39,207 nt of DNA, taken from the NCBI GenBank assembly GCA_003154425.1, contig PMDK01000296.1, positions 1 to 39,207 of the forward strand. Direction: 5' to 3'. The notes below the pieces were generated by a model. That model was given only the letters and a program-made list of their open reading frames with translations. It was not told the DNA's origin and made no database searches. Position numbers and translations under genes: made by a program. This document shows, one piece after another, positions 1-8,009 of this stretch. This DNA comes from Ignavibacteriota bacterium (GTDB lineage Bacteria > Bacteroidota > Ignavibacteria > UBA10030 > UBA6906). The first letter of the stretch is position 1, and each line of letters begins with the position of its first letter.

Positions 1-165
1 AATGTCACGAACTTTGCCGTAAGCGACCCGAATCCCTTCAATCCCTCCGCGACAATCCGTTACACTCAAATTCCCGGAGATGTGGGAGAAAACGCTGCAG
101 CGGATGGACCGGCAGCTGAAATGACCCGGACGAGGCCGGGGAGAGATGGCATTGCGGGAAAATGA
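1..165 (+). CDS. 3' end of a possibly type IX-sorted protein (partial)
   Basis: Reading from base 1, the frame is open for 54 codons and stops at TGA 163-165. It contains SDPNPFNPSATIRY, the opening motif of a Por/type IX secretion C-terminal sorting domain, which directs proteins across the outer membrane in FCB bacteria. A normal domain continues for about 65-80 more residues (a VYDxxGREV strand, then GxYFYRL, then a short basic end). Here the motif is followed by a Gly/Ala/Arg-rich tail with none of these strands, so the domain looks truncated or frameshifted. The N-terminal part lies outside the window, so the function is unknown. Confidence 0.6.
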   Translation, partial: NVTNFAVSDPNPFNPSATIRYTQIPGDVGENAAADGPAAEMTRTRPGRDGIAGK

Positions 166-218
166 AAGGAACGTACCGGGTAACTACGGCGGGATCAGAC
201 GCAACTTCCGGCTCTCTT

Positions 219-230
219 TATAGTATAATG
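219..230 (+). promoter_or_regulatory. possible -10 region upstream of the CBM9/DUF5916 gene
   Basis: The 166-276 gap holds an AT-rich patch reading TATAGTATAATG, with two overlapping -10-like hexamers (219-224 and 224-229). There is no TTG box 17 bp upstream, unlike the other promoters of this window, so the call is weak. Confidence 0.25.
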
Positions 231-276
231 AAGTGAATCATCCCGACCATGTCCTTCCCGAGCCAGAGAACCTCCC

Positions 277-2526
277 GTGCGCATTTCGCCGGCAAGCTGT
301 GTCACAAGTCTGATTCTCTGCTCCCTTATCCTCTGTGCACGGTCGTCTGCATTTGAAATGCCGGATTCCGCCAGGCCGGAGATCCGCGCCGCAAAGATCG
401 AGGGGAACATCAAACTGACAGGAGACCTTGACGACCCGCGCTGGATGAGCGCGCAGCCCGTCACGCTCGATTACGAGCTTCAACCGGGAGAGAACGTACC
501 GGCCCCCCAGAAGACGATTGCCAGGGTGTTGTACAACGCCGATTACGTCTATTTCGGATTTGACTGCAGGGACACGGACCCGGCAGCCATACGAGCTCAC
601 ATCAGCGACAGGGACAAGATATTCGACGACGACTTTATCGGCATACTTCTCGACACTTACGGGGACTACCAGCGCACGTACGAGTTCTTCGTGAACCCGT
701 TCGGGATTCAGGCAGACCTTCTCCGGACCGGAAACAACGAAGACGACAGTTTCGACACCGTGTGGGAGTCCGCCGCGGCAGAGAACAAGGGGGGATGGAC
801 GGCTGTTATGGCGATACCGTTCAAGAGCATCCGGTTCCCTGCCAGCCCGGAACAGACGTGGTCGCTGACACTCGGGAGAATATATCCGCGGGCCAGCCGC
901 GCGTTCTTCTCCTGGACTCCGCTTGACCGGAACAACCCCTGCCTGCAATGTCAGGGAGGATATCTGAAGGGAATCACGGGGGTGCAGTCGGTCTCTTCGG
1001 TCGAGCTCCTGCCGTACGTCGTCGGCCAGCAGAGCGGCCAGGTCGGCGACGACTCGGACCCCTCCTCGCCGTTCGAGAACGGGAAGCCCAAGGGGAGGAT
1101 CGGCGGCGGCATACGGTATTCCCCCTCACCCGATCTTGCAGTCGAAGCGGTCGTCAACCCGGATTTCAGCCAGGTCGAATCGGACGCGACACAGATCAGC
1201 GTCAACTCCACGTTTGCATTGTTTTACACAGAGAAGCGCCCCTTTTTCCTCACCGGCGCCGACATGTTCCAGAACCAGACCGGGACATTCTACTCCCGCA
1301 CGATAAACGATCCGATCGGCGGGGCGCGCGTGAACGGGAAATCAGGTTCGTTCTCGTTTTCGTACCTCACGGCGCTGGACCGGAACACCCCGTATATCGT
1401 CCCCGGAGAAGAGGGGAGCGACGTGGTCGAGAGCCAGGAGCAATCGCTGTCCAATATCGTGCGGGGGCGTTACGATTTCGGGAACGAGACGTATATCGGC
1501 GGCATGGTGACGACACGGAACTCGACAGGCGCGCACAACTATGTCGGCGGGATCGACTGGAACTACAAGTTCCTGGGGAACAACGCATTTCACGGCGAGG
1601 TGTTCCTCTCCGGCACGAAGGAACTGAACGATCTCAACCTCTTCTCCGGCACACGGCAATTCGGGTCGACCGGCCACGACGCCGCCTTCAACGGGGAACA
1701 GTACGGCGGATCCGGGACGTACCTTTCGCTCCGCCACGACGGGCGGGAGTATAGCGCAAACCTTCAGTACCAGGAGCGCAGCCCGACGTTCCAGGCGCAG
1801 GATGGATTCGTGCCGGGGAACAACACCCGCACGGCGATGTTCAACCAGTGGTATTCATTCTACCCCAATAGTGCGCTGGTCGACATGTGGGTGCCGGAAA
1901 TCGATGCCGGAATCCATTACAACTATGACGGCGTCAGGAAAGAACAATGGGTGGTGCCGAACGTCTATGCACAACTCAAAGGACAGGTCAATATCAACGC
2001 GGTGTACTTCCTTGTCAATGAAGAACTGTTCAAGGGGGTGCAGTTCCGGAACATCAACCGGGCGTCGTTCAACCTCAACTCCCGGCCGTTGAGCGTTCTC
2101 TCCCTTAACGGCAATTTCGCCATCGGCAGGTTCATCAACCGCTCCGATGCACCGGCTCTCGGCACCGGGCATACGTTCAACCTGACAGCCATGATCAAGC
2201 CGACATCGCAGCTTCAGATCGAACTCGATTACTCACGGGCCCGGCTGAAGGACATCGGGACAGGGGAACTCTTTTTCGACGGCTATATCGTCCGCACGGT
2301 GGGCATATACCAGTTCACGTCGGAATTCCTCCTGCGCCTGATCGGGCAGTATGACCAGTTCAACCGGAAGACCGACATCTATCCCCTTTTCAGCTACAAA
2401 CTGAACCCTTACACAATATTCTATGCGGGCTCGACGTACAGCCTGACCGATTACGGCTTCCCGTTCGGGACGAAGCAGACGGTGAGGCAGTATTTCCTGA
2501 AGCTGCAGTACCTGCTAAGGACATAG
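277..2526 (+). CDS. CBM9-like/DUF5916 outer-membrane protein
   Basis: The protein has 749 residues. Residues 1-25 form a signal peptide with a hydrophobic core (SLILCSLILCA). Residues ~35-215 resemble the carbohydrate-binding family 9-like beta-sandwich that opens DUF5916 proteins (IKLTGDLDDPRW near the start, then DYVYFGFDCRD). The rest, rich in alternating Tyr/Phe/Asn strands such as FNPDFSQVESD-type segments and ending in YFLKLQYLLRT, fits the DUF5916 transmembrane beta-barrel with a terminal aromatic strand. These proteins sit in the outer membrane; their substrate is unknown, with sugar or peptide binding assumed from the CBM9 fold. The start is a GTG at 277, the only start codon in frame after the upstream stop at 229. 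The gene converges with the cytochrome pair, leaving 8 bp between stops. Confidence 0.85.
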   Translation: MRISPASCVTSLILCSLILCARSSAFEMPDSARPEIRAAKIEGNIKLTGDLDDPRWMSAQPVTLDYELQPGENVPAPQKTIARVLYNADYVYFGFDCRDTDPAAIRAHISDRDKIFDDDFIGILLDTYGDYQRTYEFFVNPFGIQADLLRTGNNEDDSFDTVWESAAAENKGGWTAVMAIPFKSIRFPASPEQTWSLTLGRIYPRASRAFFSWTPLDRNNPCLQCQGGYLKGITGVQSVSSVELLPYVVGQQSGQVGDDSDPSSPFENGKPKGRIGGGIRYSPSPDLAVEAVVNPDFSQVESDATQISVNSTFALFYTEKRPFFLTGADMFQNQTGTFYSRTINDPIGGARVNGKSGSFSFSYLTALDRNTPYIVPGEEGSDVVESQEQSLSNIVRGRYDFGNETYIGGMVTTRNSTGAHNYVGGIDWNYKFLGNNAFHGEVFLSGTKELNDLNLFSGTRQFGSTGHDAAFNGEQYGGSGTYLSLRHDGREYSANLQYQERSPTFQAQDGFVPGNNTRTAMFNQWYSFYPNSALVDMWVPEIDAGIHYNYDGVRKEQWVVPNVYAQLKGQVNINAVYFLVNEELFKGVQFRNINRASFNLNSRPLSVLSLNGNFAIGRFINRSDAPALGTGHTFNLTAMIKPTSQLQIELDYSRARLKDIGTGELFFDGYIVRTVGIYQFTSEFLLRLIGQYDQFNRKTDIYPLFSYKLNPYTIFYAGSTYSLTDYGFPFGTKQTVRQYFLKLQYLLRT

Positions 2527-2534
2527 GGGGCCGG

Positions 2535-3167
2535 TTATTTTCTCGCGGCGCCACTGTCAGGCCAGACGCCGACGTCGAGACTGTATAAGGTCTCTATCGC
2601 CGTGGGGTCGTCTGTCGCCGTTTCGGCGTTGTCGTCGGGGATGCGGTGCGCGACCGGCTTCAGGTGCCGGAGATACACAAGCACAGCGTACCGGTCCTCC
2701 GGAGTCCAGTTCGAATATGCCGCCCAGGGCATATCCCGGTAATGTGCGACCCGCCCTTCCGGAAGGAGGCCGGACCGGAGCACACGCTGGACCTGTTCGT
2801 CGCTGCGGCGGGCAAGGCCGGTTCCCGGATCCGGCGTGAGATTCCTCGTGTTGAACGTCCCGTACCCTTTGAACGTCCCCCTGCCACCCCCCGAGAAATA
2901 CGCATCCCACTTCGGCCCCTGATCCCCGAGCGGCGTGTGGCAGCCGCTGCAGTCGTTCACCGTTGCGATGTACTTTCCCCGTTCCGCGACGGCGCGTAGC
3001 GCCGGATCGGTGATCCCGTCGAGCGATGGTGCGGCCTCGACGGTCTGCCTCGTGAATTCCTCAGGCGGGATGAGCGTGAACGGAGGTATGAAATAGAGGA
3101 ACGCGAAGAATGCCACGACGAGCAGGATCCCCACGATGATCGCGATCCACTTCAGTATCTTCTTCAT
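2535..3167 (-). CDS. membrane-anchored monoheme cytochrome c
   Basis: The protein has 210 residues. Residues 5-27 form one N-terminal membrane helix, so the heme domain is probably tethered on the periplasmic side. CSGCH (73-77) is the single covalent heme c site, and Met145 in RDMPWAAY is the likely sixth ligand. The order GKY, CxxCH, NLTPDPGTGL, SDEQ, MPW, VYLR matches the cytochrome subunits of membrane alcohol/aldehyde dehydrogenases (AdhB-like domains). It is also visibly homologous to the third domain of the upstream cytochrome. Its start overlaps the stop of that gene (ATGA), implying coupled translation. Role: electron transfer. No dehydrogenase or oxidase partner is visible here, so the donor and acceptor are unknown. 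Confidence 0.88.
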   Translation of the reverse strand: MKKILKWIAIIVGILLVVAFFAFLYFIPPFTLIPPEEFTRQTVEAAPSLDGITDPALRAVAERGKYIATVNDCSGCHTPLGDQGPKWDAYFSGGGRGTFKGYGTFNTRNLTPDPGTGLARRSDEQVQRVLRSGLLPEGRVAHYRDMPWAAYSNWTPEDRYAVLVYLRHLKPVAHRIPDDNAETATDDPTAIETLYSLDVGVWPDSGAARK

Positions 3168-4522
3168 TGCCGGCCCTCCCCAGCTGACTGTCTCATTCTG
3201 GCGTCAATCTCGGACATCGTCTTCTCTTTCGCGGTTCCGGCGTTCCCCGGGAAGACATGCAAGGGAATGTCCTTCTTGAGCACGAGGACCTTGAACTTCC
3301 CCCAGAAATAGGAGAATATGTTCGGCGACTGCGGGTCAGGAATCCTGTTGTACACCGGAGGGATTGTCCGCAGATATGCCACGATGGCGTTCAGATCGTC
3401 CGCTTTTAGCGATGCAAACGCCGGCCAGGGCATCGGATAGGGAATCATCCTGCTGCCGTTGCGGCGGATCCCCTTCGTCAACAACGTCTTTATCTGCTCG
3501 TCCGTCCAGTTGCCCAATCCCGTCTCCTTGTCCGAGGTCAGGTTGTAGGACACGACGTTGTCAAACGGGTACAGGTCCCATCGCTGCCCCCCCGCGAACC
3601 TCAATTCTTCGATCATGCCCCCATCCTCCTTCACCGGGGAATGGCAGAACTCACAGCCGACGGTCTTCACCAGGTATTTTCCTCTCGACACCGGATCCAG
3701 CTTCGCCCTGCTCTCCAGATGCGAATAGAACTCAATGACCTCCGTCTCGTTCATCGTCCAGACCGGCTTCCGCCCGATCGAAACGACATAGTTTGCCAGG
3801 TCCCACATCTCATGCGATGTCGCCGATCCGGCGAACGAGGGCATCGGACTGCCGTCGATCCCCGTCGTGAACCTGAGATAGATGTCGCGGGGAGCCGAGC
3901 CGCCCCGGAATGTCCAGGGCTCCGTGAGGTTCGTCGGTTTGAGATCATACCCCCAATCGTCCTGGAACTCCGTCGTCACGGCCCCCTTCCCCGCTCCGTC
4001 GACCCCGTGGCAGCCGCCGCACTGGAGTTTGTCATACGTGTTCTTGCCGGCCGCAATGCTCGCGGGGGAGGAAGGGACCGCACCGCCGACAGTAATCAGC
4101 TTCGGCGTCTCTCTCGTGAAACGGATCGAGAAAGACTTCACGTACGCAACGACGGCTTTCAATGAGTCATCGCCGATGAACGGTTTCCAATCGGGCATTG
4201 CCGTCGCGTGGAGGCCGACGCTGACGGTATTCAGGAGATCTTCGTCCGTGGGAATGCTCCCCGATTCCGTGGAGCGGAACTTGTATTTCCCTTCGGTGAA
4301 GTCGCGTGGGCGCGGACTGAGCACGGCGGCCGCAGGCCCGTTCCCCTTCCCCTCCTTGCCGTGGCACGCCACGCATTTGGATTCGTAGATGGACTTACCG
4401 AGCGACGCGACGGCAGCCGGATTTCCGGTCTGGCCGTCCGCCAGGTGCGGGGCAATCCCGTGACAGAGGAGGAACAACCCGCAGTAGAGCCCTGCACGTT
4501 CAGCCTTGTTCCAAATTGTCAT
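3164..4522 (-). CDS. triheme cytochrome c, exported
   Basis: The protein has 452 residues from the ATG at 4522, chosen because AAGGAG lies 7 nt upstream and a signal peptide (GLYCGLFLLCHGIAPHLADG) follows. An upstream extension would lack both. Three heme c sites are visible: CVACH (50-54), CGGCH (168-172) and CEFCH (290-294). Candidate axial methionines are Met109 (TAMPDW), Met227 (SPMPSF) and Met364 (PMPWPAF). Domains 1 and 2 are short class I cytochromes. Domain 3 (about 280-392) is AdhB-like and resembles the product of the next gene. A charged tail follows without a second membrane helix. It is probably a periplasmic electron wire working with the coupled monoheme protein. The upstream region has a good promoter (4699-4727) overlapped by an inverted repeat. 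Confidence 0.9.
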   Translation of the reverse strand: MTIWNKAERAGLYCGLFLLCHGIAPHLADGQTGNPAAVASLGKSIYESKCVACHGKEGKGNGPAAAVLSPRPRDFTEGKYKFRSTESGSIPTDEDLLNTVSVGLHATAMPDWKPFIGDDSLKAVVAYVKSFSIRFTRETPKLITVGGAVPSSPASIAAGKNTYDKLQCGGCHGVDGAGKGAVTTEFQDDWGYDLKPTNLTEPWTFRGGSAPRDIYLRFTTGIDGSPMPSFAGSATSHEMWDLANYVVSIGRKPVWTMNETEVIEFYSHLESRAKLDPVSRGKYLVKTVGCEFCHSPVKEDGGMIEELRFAGGQRWDLYPFDNVVSYNLTSDKETGLGNWTDEQIKTLLTKGIRRNGSRMIPYPMPWPAFASLKADDLNAIVAYLRTIPPVYNRIPDPQSPNIFSYFWGKFKVLVLKKDIPLHVFPGNAGTAKEKTMSEIDARMRQSAGEGRQ

Positions 4523-4698
4523 ACGCGCTCCTTGAGTGTGTGGTAGTGAGATCCTGGTTTGAGCGGGGGGCGGGGAAACAAAAAAACGGCATACGCGGTG
4601 ACACGCTTGCTGAGTCGCGTGGCTTCGGGGGACGGAGCAGGCCGCATTGCCGTTGCTGGGGGTGGTTAGTGTGAACCAAAGAACGGACAAAACGCTTG

Positions 4699-4727
4699 AA
4701 TGTATTTTGAAGCGACACAAAAGTCAA
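4699..4727 (-). promoter_or_regulatory. house-type promoter of the cytochrome operon
   Basis: On the minus strand, TTGACT (4727-4722), 17 bp, then TACATT (4704-4699). Predicted start of transcription is near 4692, giving a leader of about 170 nt before the ATG at 4522. The 280-bp gap 4523-4802 holds this promoter and the inverted repeat; the leader itself shows nothing else. Confidence 0.65.
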
Positions 4728-4748
4728 TATTCTCCTTTACTTTTGTGT
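4715..4748. promoter_or_regulatory. perfect 10-bp inverted repeat, candidate operator
   Basis: ACACAAAAGT (4715-4724) and ACTTTTGTGT (4739-4748) are exact reverse complements, 14 bp apart. The left arm overlaps the -35 box of the cytochrome promoter, and the centre is about 40 bp upstream of the predicted transcription start. A further GACACAA copy lies at 4757-4763 beside a TTGACA (4755-4760) on the plus strand. This layout fits a dimeric regulator acting on the cytochrome operon and perhaps on the divergent gene. The regulator is not identifiable here. Confidence 0.5.
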
Positions 4749-4802
4749 TCCTTTTTGACACAATTGGATGGTTTTTTGCGATTATCCATTGCCGAGGAAA
4801 TA

Positions 4803-6662
4803 TTGGAGAACTCTGTACTTATAGAAGCCGCGGCCTTTCTGGTTTTAACCGCAGCGTTCGTCTACGCTCTGGCGAGGGCGCTCAGAGTGCGACGGCTCGG
4901 GGCTCACTTCTATTATCGCCCGAGGAGGGACCCCGTTCCGCTGGCCTCCATAGTGAAGGACGTTTTTCCCGACGCTCAGCTCTCCGCAAGGGAAAGAGAA
5001 CAGCTCCACAGGTTCGGCATAGACGGAGGGGGACCCCCCTGGACCGAATGGATACAGCGGCAGAACCTGAGCAGGCTTTCAATCATCAGCACGTCGGGCG
5101 AGTCGGGCTGGTCGGGAGCCCTGACGCTTCACAAGCTCTGCGAGACGGACGGCCACATTGCAGAGTCGCTCTCGCACCTCGTCCACAGGCGGCTGGAGGC
5201 TTTTGCCGATCTCCGTAAACCCGCTCAATGGAGAACACATGCCGGCGATGAGGGGAGGAGTGCCGGCAGGTCTGACAGCCTGTTTGCCGAACATATCGTC
5301 GCTGACAGTCTGAGTGGGCGCGCTCACAGCGTGACATTTGAACAGAATCCTGACCGGGGGATCCATCAGATTGTCGTCGACGGGAGGACCTTTGATCTCG
5401 GGGAGCCGCTCCAATTCGATTTTCATAATCACCTCGAAGAATACCCCGGGACAAGCATTCTGACCCCCGAGGATTTCTTCCGCGCTGAGGAGGGGCTTTT
5501 CACGATCAATCACGCCCCGGGGTCATACCGGCTGAGCATACTGGGAGGGGGAGGACTGGACGCGGCCTTCGGAACAGACAAAGCGCACGCCGGAGAGGTC
5601 GCACTTGCTTCGCCTCATCTCCCGGTACTCGCGTCAGCCGGGGACGTCGATTTCCAGAACCCGCTCCTGACCCTCGGGCTCTCCACGCTGCGTGAACTAC
5701 GGCTCCTGAAAAGAAAGCACACCAACCTGCTGACGTCAGTGAAGAACATCGGACTGGATGCCGCCGGGACCGGGATCGGCAGCTTCGCGGGAGCAAAGGC
5801 GGGCGCAACTATCGGGACTGCGGTCGCGCCAGGGATGGGAAGCGTCGTCGGCGCGATCATCGGGGGGATCAGCGGCGCGTTCGCGGGACGAAAAATCAGC
5901 AACAAGATCAAGTTTTCGCAGGCAGAGACCGCCCGGAGCCACTACGAGAGGAAGATGCTGGAATTCCAGCAGAGGGTCCAGGATGTAACACGGAAGGCAA
6001 TGGACACCCTCGAATCCATACTGGAACGGGAACAGTCCGTTCTGGGCGCCATCGGGCTGAAGAGAATACGGGAACTTGAGGCCCTGACGAAACGCCTGGA
6101 ATCGAGGCGCCGGAGCGCCTACCTGATCCCGCCCGGATCGATGCGGGATTTCTTTTCCCGGTGCGAAGCCGACATCCGCGGGGAGGCGAAGGAGATCGAC
6201 GGGGCGATGCGGGGGATCCCCTTCCGTGAAAGCGTCCTCTGGCCCGGCGAAGCGGCAGTCCGCCTTGTCGCACAGAAGAAACACGTGATGGCACATCTGG
6301 CGGAACTCGTGACGGCCCGATCTGCTCTCCTCGACCCCGCCTGCCCTCTCGGCGACGCTGAGCGGACCGAGGTGTGCCTGGAGCTCATAGCGGCGTTCGG
6401 AGGCCACGACGACGAGATCCGGAAACATCTCACCGCATATAAAACGACTGCGCTGGAGAACCTGGAAACTCTGATCGCCTGGCCCCCGGTGCCGCTCCGC
6501 GAACTCGCCAGGACCCGCGCGGCGTCCCTCAGGCGGATCAGCGGGAAGGCCGGGATCCTCCGCCGGAAGACCGCGGAGGAGCTGAAACGGGACGTTTCGA
6601 AAGCTAAGAGAGCACAGACCAGGTTCGCGAAGGAACTGAGGAAGCTCGGACTTGTCACATAG
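4803..6662 (+). CDS. unknown membrane-anchored protein with glycine zipper and coiled coil
   Basis: I do not recognise a family. From the TTG at 4803 the protein has 619 residues; the frame is open further upstream, but that DNA is AT-rich and carries the regulatory region. GAGGAAA lies just before this TTG, and an N-terminal membrane helix (residues ~8-24) ending in RALRVRR follows at once. Residues ~318-364 form a glycine zipper (GTGIG, GAKAGATIG, GSVVGAIIGGISGAFAG), like membrane-inserting hairpins. Residues ~375-460 are long charged helices (QAETARSHYERKMLEFQQRVQ), probably coiled coil, and the C-terminus is strongly basic. Possible roles are a membrane scaffold or pore-like protein; both are guesses. 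The MFS gene begins 12 bp after the stop, so they may be cotranscribed. Confidence 0.7.
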   Translation: MENSVLIEAAAFLVLTAAFVYALARALRVRRLGAHFYYRPRRDPVPLASIVKDVFPDAQLSAREREQLHRFGIDGGGPPWTEWIQRQNLSRLSIISTSGESGWSGALTLHKLCETDGHIAESLSHLVHRRLEAFADLRKPAQWRTHAGDEGRSAGRSDSLFAEHIVADSLSGRAHSVTFEQNPDRGIHQIVVDGRTFDLGEPLQFDFHNHLEEYPGTSILTPEDFFRAEEGLFTINHAPGSYRLSILGGGGLDAAFGTDKAHAGEVALASPHLPVLASAGDVDFQNPLLTLGLSTLRELRLLKRKHTNLLTSVKNIGLDAAGTGIGSFAGAKAGATIGTAVAPGMGSVVGAIIGGISGAFAGRKISNKIKFSQAETARSHYERKMLEFQQRVQDVTRKAMDTLESILEREQSVLGAIGLKRIRELEALTKRLESRRRSAYLIPPGSMRDFFSRCEADIRGEAKEIDGAMRGIPFRESVLWPGEAAVRLVAQKKHVMAHLAELVTARSALLDPACPLGDAERTEVCLELIAAFGGHDDEIRKHLTAYKTTALENLETLIAWPPVPLRELARTRAASLRRISGKAGILRRKTAEELKRDVSKAKRAQTRFAKELRKLGLVT

Positions 6663-6674
6663 GGCCCCCACTCC

Positions 6675-7943
6675 ATGGACAAACCGCTGCTGAACGAGGC
6701 GAGGACACTGACACGCGAGCACCACCAGATCCTGTTCATGAGCTGGGCGGGATGGGTGTTCGATTTCTACGATCTCATACTCTACACGTTCCTGCTGATA
6801 CCGATCGGCCGGGAACTCGGACTTTCGAACGTCCAGCTCTCATTTGTCCTCGGGTCATCGCTCGCGGCGACGGCAGCCGGGGGAGCGATGTTCGGGCTTC
6901 TTTCCGACAGGTACGGGAGGAGGACCGTCCTGCAATGGACGATACTCTGCTACAGCATCGGGACGTTCCTGAGCGGGCTCTCGCCGAACCTCGCATGGCT
7001 CCTCGTGTTCCGGGTTATCACGGGACTGGGGGTCGGGGGAGAATGGGCGACCGGACAGACGTACGTGGGGGAGACGTTTCCCGCACACGTCCGCGGGAGG
7101 TACGGTGCGTTCATGCAGACGGGGGCACCGATCGGCGTTGCACTTGCATCGGTGATCGGGGGGATCGTCGCGCCGCTGATCGGCTGGCGAGCTGCTTTTT
7201 TCATTTCGTTCCTCCCGGCCGTGCTCGTGATATTCATACGGAAGAAGCTTCCCGAATCCGATGTCTGGCTGCTGAACAGAGAGCGGCGCGCCGCGGGGGA
7301 GGTTCGGCCAGGCTCCGGCGCGGAGGATTTTGCCAGAAAAATCCGGCTCCTCTTCTCGGTTTCCTACAGGCGCACGTTCATACTCGCTCTGGTCCTGGCC
7401 ATATTCGACATGTCCGCATACTGGTTCACCTACTCGTGGCTTCCGGGATACCTTCACGAGGAGCGGCATTTCTCCATGGTGAAGTCGGCCCTGTGGGTCC
7501 TCGTGACTCAGGCGGGTGGATTCCTCGGATACTTCACGTTCGGGTTCGCCGCAGACAGCCTCGGCAGGCGTCCCGCGTATTCGATCTATGCGGTCGTCAG
7601 GGCGCTCGGGCTTGCGATGGTGACACTTTTCTGGGGACCGATCGCCGCATACCCGGCGATAATACTCGTCTTCATGTTCCTCGTCGGGTTCGGGACCGGG
7701 ATGTTCGGCGGGTACGGTCCGCTGTTTTCGGAGTTGTTCCCGACGGATATCCGGAACACGGCCATGGGCTCGGCATTCAACCTCGCCCGCGGCGTGCAAT
7801 TCCTCACGCCCGTCATCATCGTCTGGATCGCGCGGTCCTACGGGATGGCGGGGGGCATATTCCTCGCCGCCCTTTTTGCGCTCCTGACCGGGTCATGGAT
7901 CTGGATGTTCCCCGAGACGAAGGGGAAGGAACTGGAAATCTGA
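6675..7943 (+). CDS. MFS transporter (metabolite:proton symporter type)
   Basis: The protein has 422 residues with about 12 hydrophobic helices. The conserved loop 2-3 motif of the major facilitator superfamily is present (GLLSDRYGRR, residues 74-83). Helix 1 carries FDFYDLILY, and helix 4 the GVGGEWATGQ segment, both typical of the sialate/aromatic-acid/metabolite:H+ symporter branches. A second DSLGRRP motif begins the C-terminal half. It moves a small organic solute across the inner membrane; the substrate cannot be told from sequence. The start is the ATG 12 bp after the preceding gene, with no clear Shine-Dalgarno, suggesting translation linked to that gene. Confidence 0.88.
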   Translation: MDKPLLNEARTLTREHHQILFMSWAGWVFDFYDLILYTFLLIPIGRELGLSNVQLSFVLGSSLAATAAGGAMFGLLSDRYGRRTVLQWTILCYSIGTFLSGLSPNLAWLLVFRVITGLGVGGEWATGQTYVGETFPAHVRGRYGAFMQTGAPIGVALASVIGGIVAPLIGWRAAFFISFLPAVLVIFIRKKLPESDVWLLNRERRAAGEVRPGSGAEDFARKIRLLFSVSYRRTFILALVLAIFDMSAYWFTYSWLPGYLHEERHFSMVKSALWVLVTQAGGFLGYFTFGFAADSLGRRPAYSIYAVVRALGLAMVTLFWGPIAAYPAIILVFMFLVGFGTGMFGGYGPLFSELFPTDIRNTAMGSAFNLARGVQFLTPVIIVWIARSYGMAGGIFLAALFALLTGSWIWMFPETKGKELEI

Positions 7944-8009
7944 ATCTCATGCATCATATGCTCGTTCACCGCAGTTCTTTGACACACTAACCACCGGGAG
8001 GAGAGGGGC

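Noticed and set aside
4523-4720. 66-residue upstream extension of the triheme cytochrome
   Set aside because: It would cover the promoter region and separate the signal peptide from the N-terminus; the ATG at 4522 has AAGGAG.
5736-6725. 329-codon minus-strand frame opposite the glycine-zipper protein
   Set aside because: No ribosome site or domain. The plus-strand frame has a plausible membrane helix, glycine zipper and helical heptads and is therefore preferred.
6855-7799. 314-codon minus-strand frame opposite the MFS gene
   Set aside because: Extremely charged, no domain; the MFS motifs on the other strand are unmistakable.
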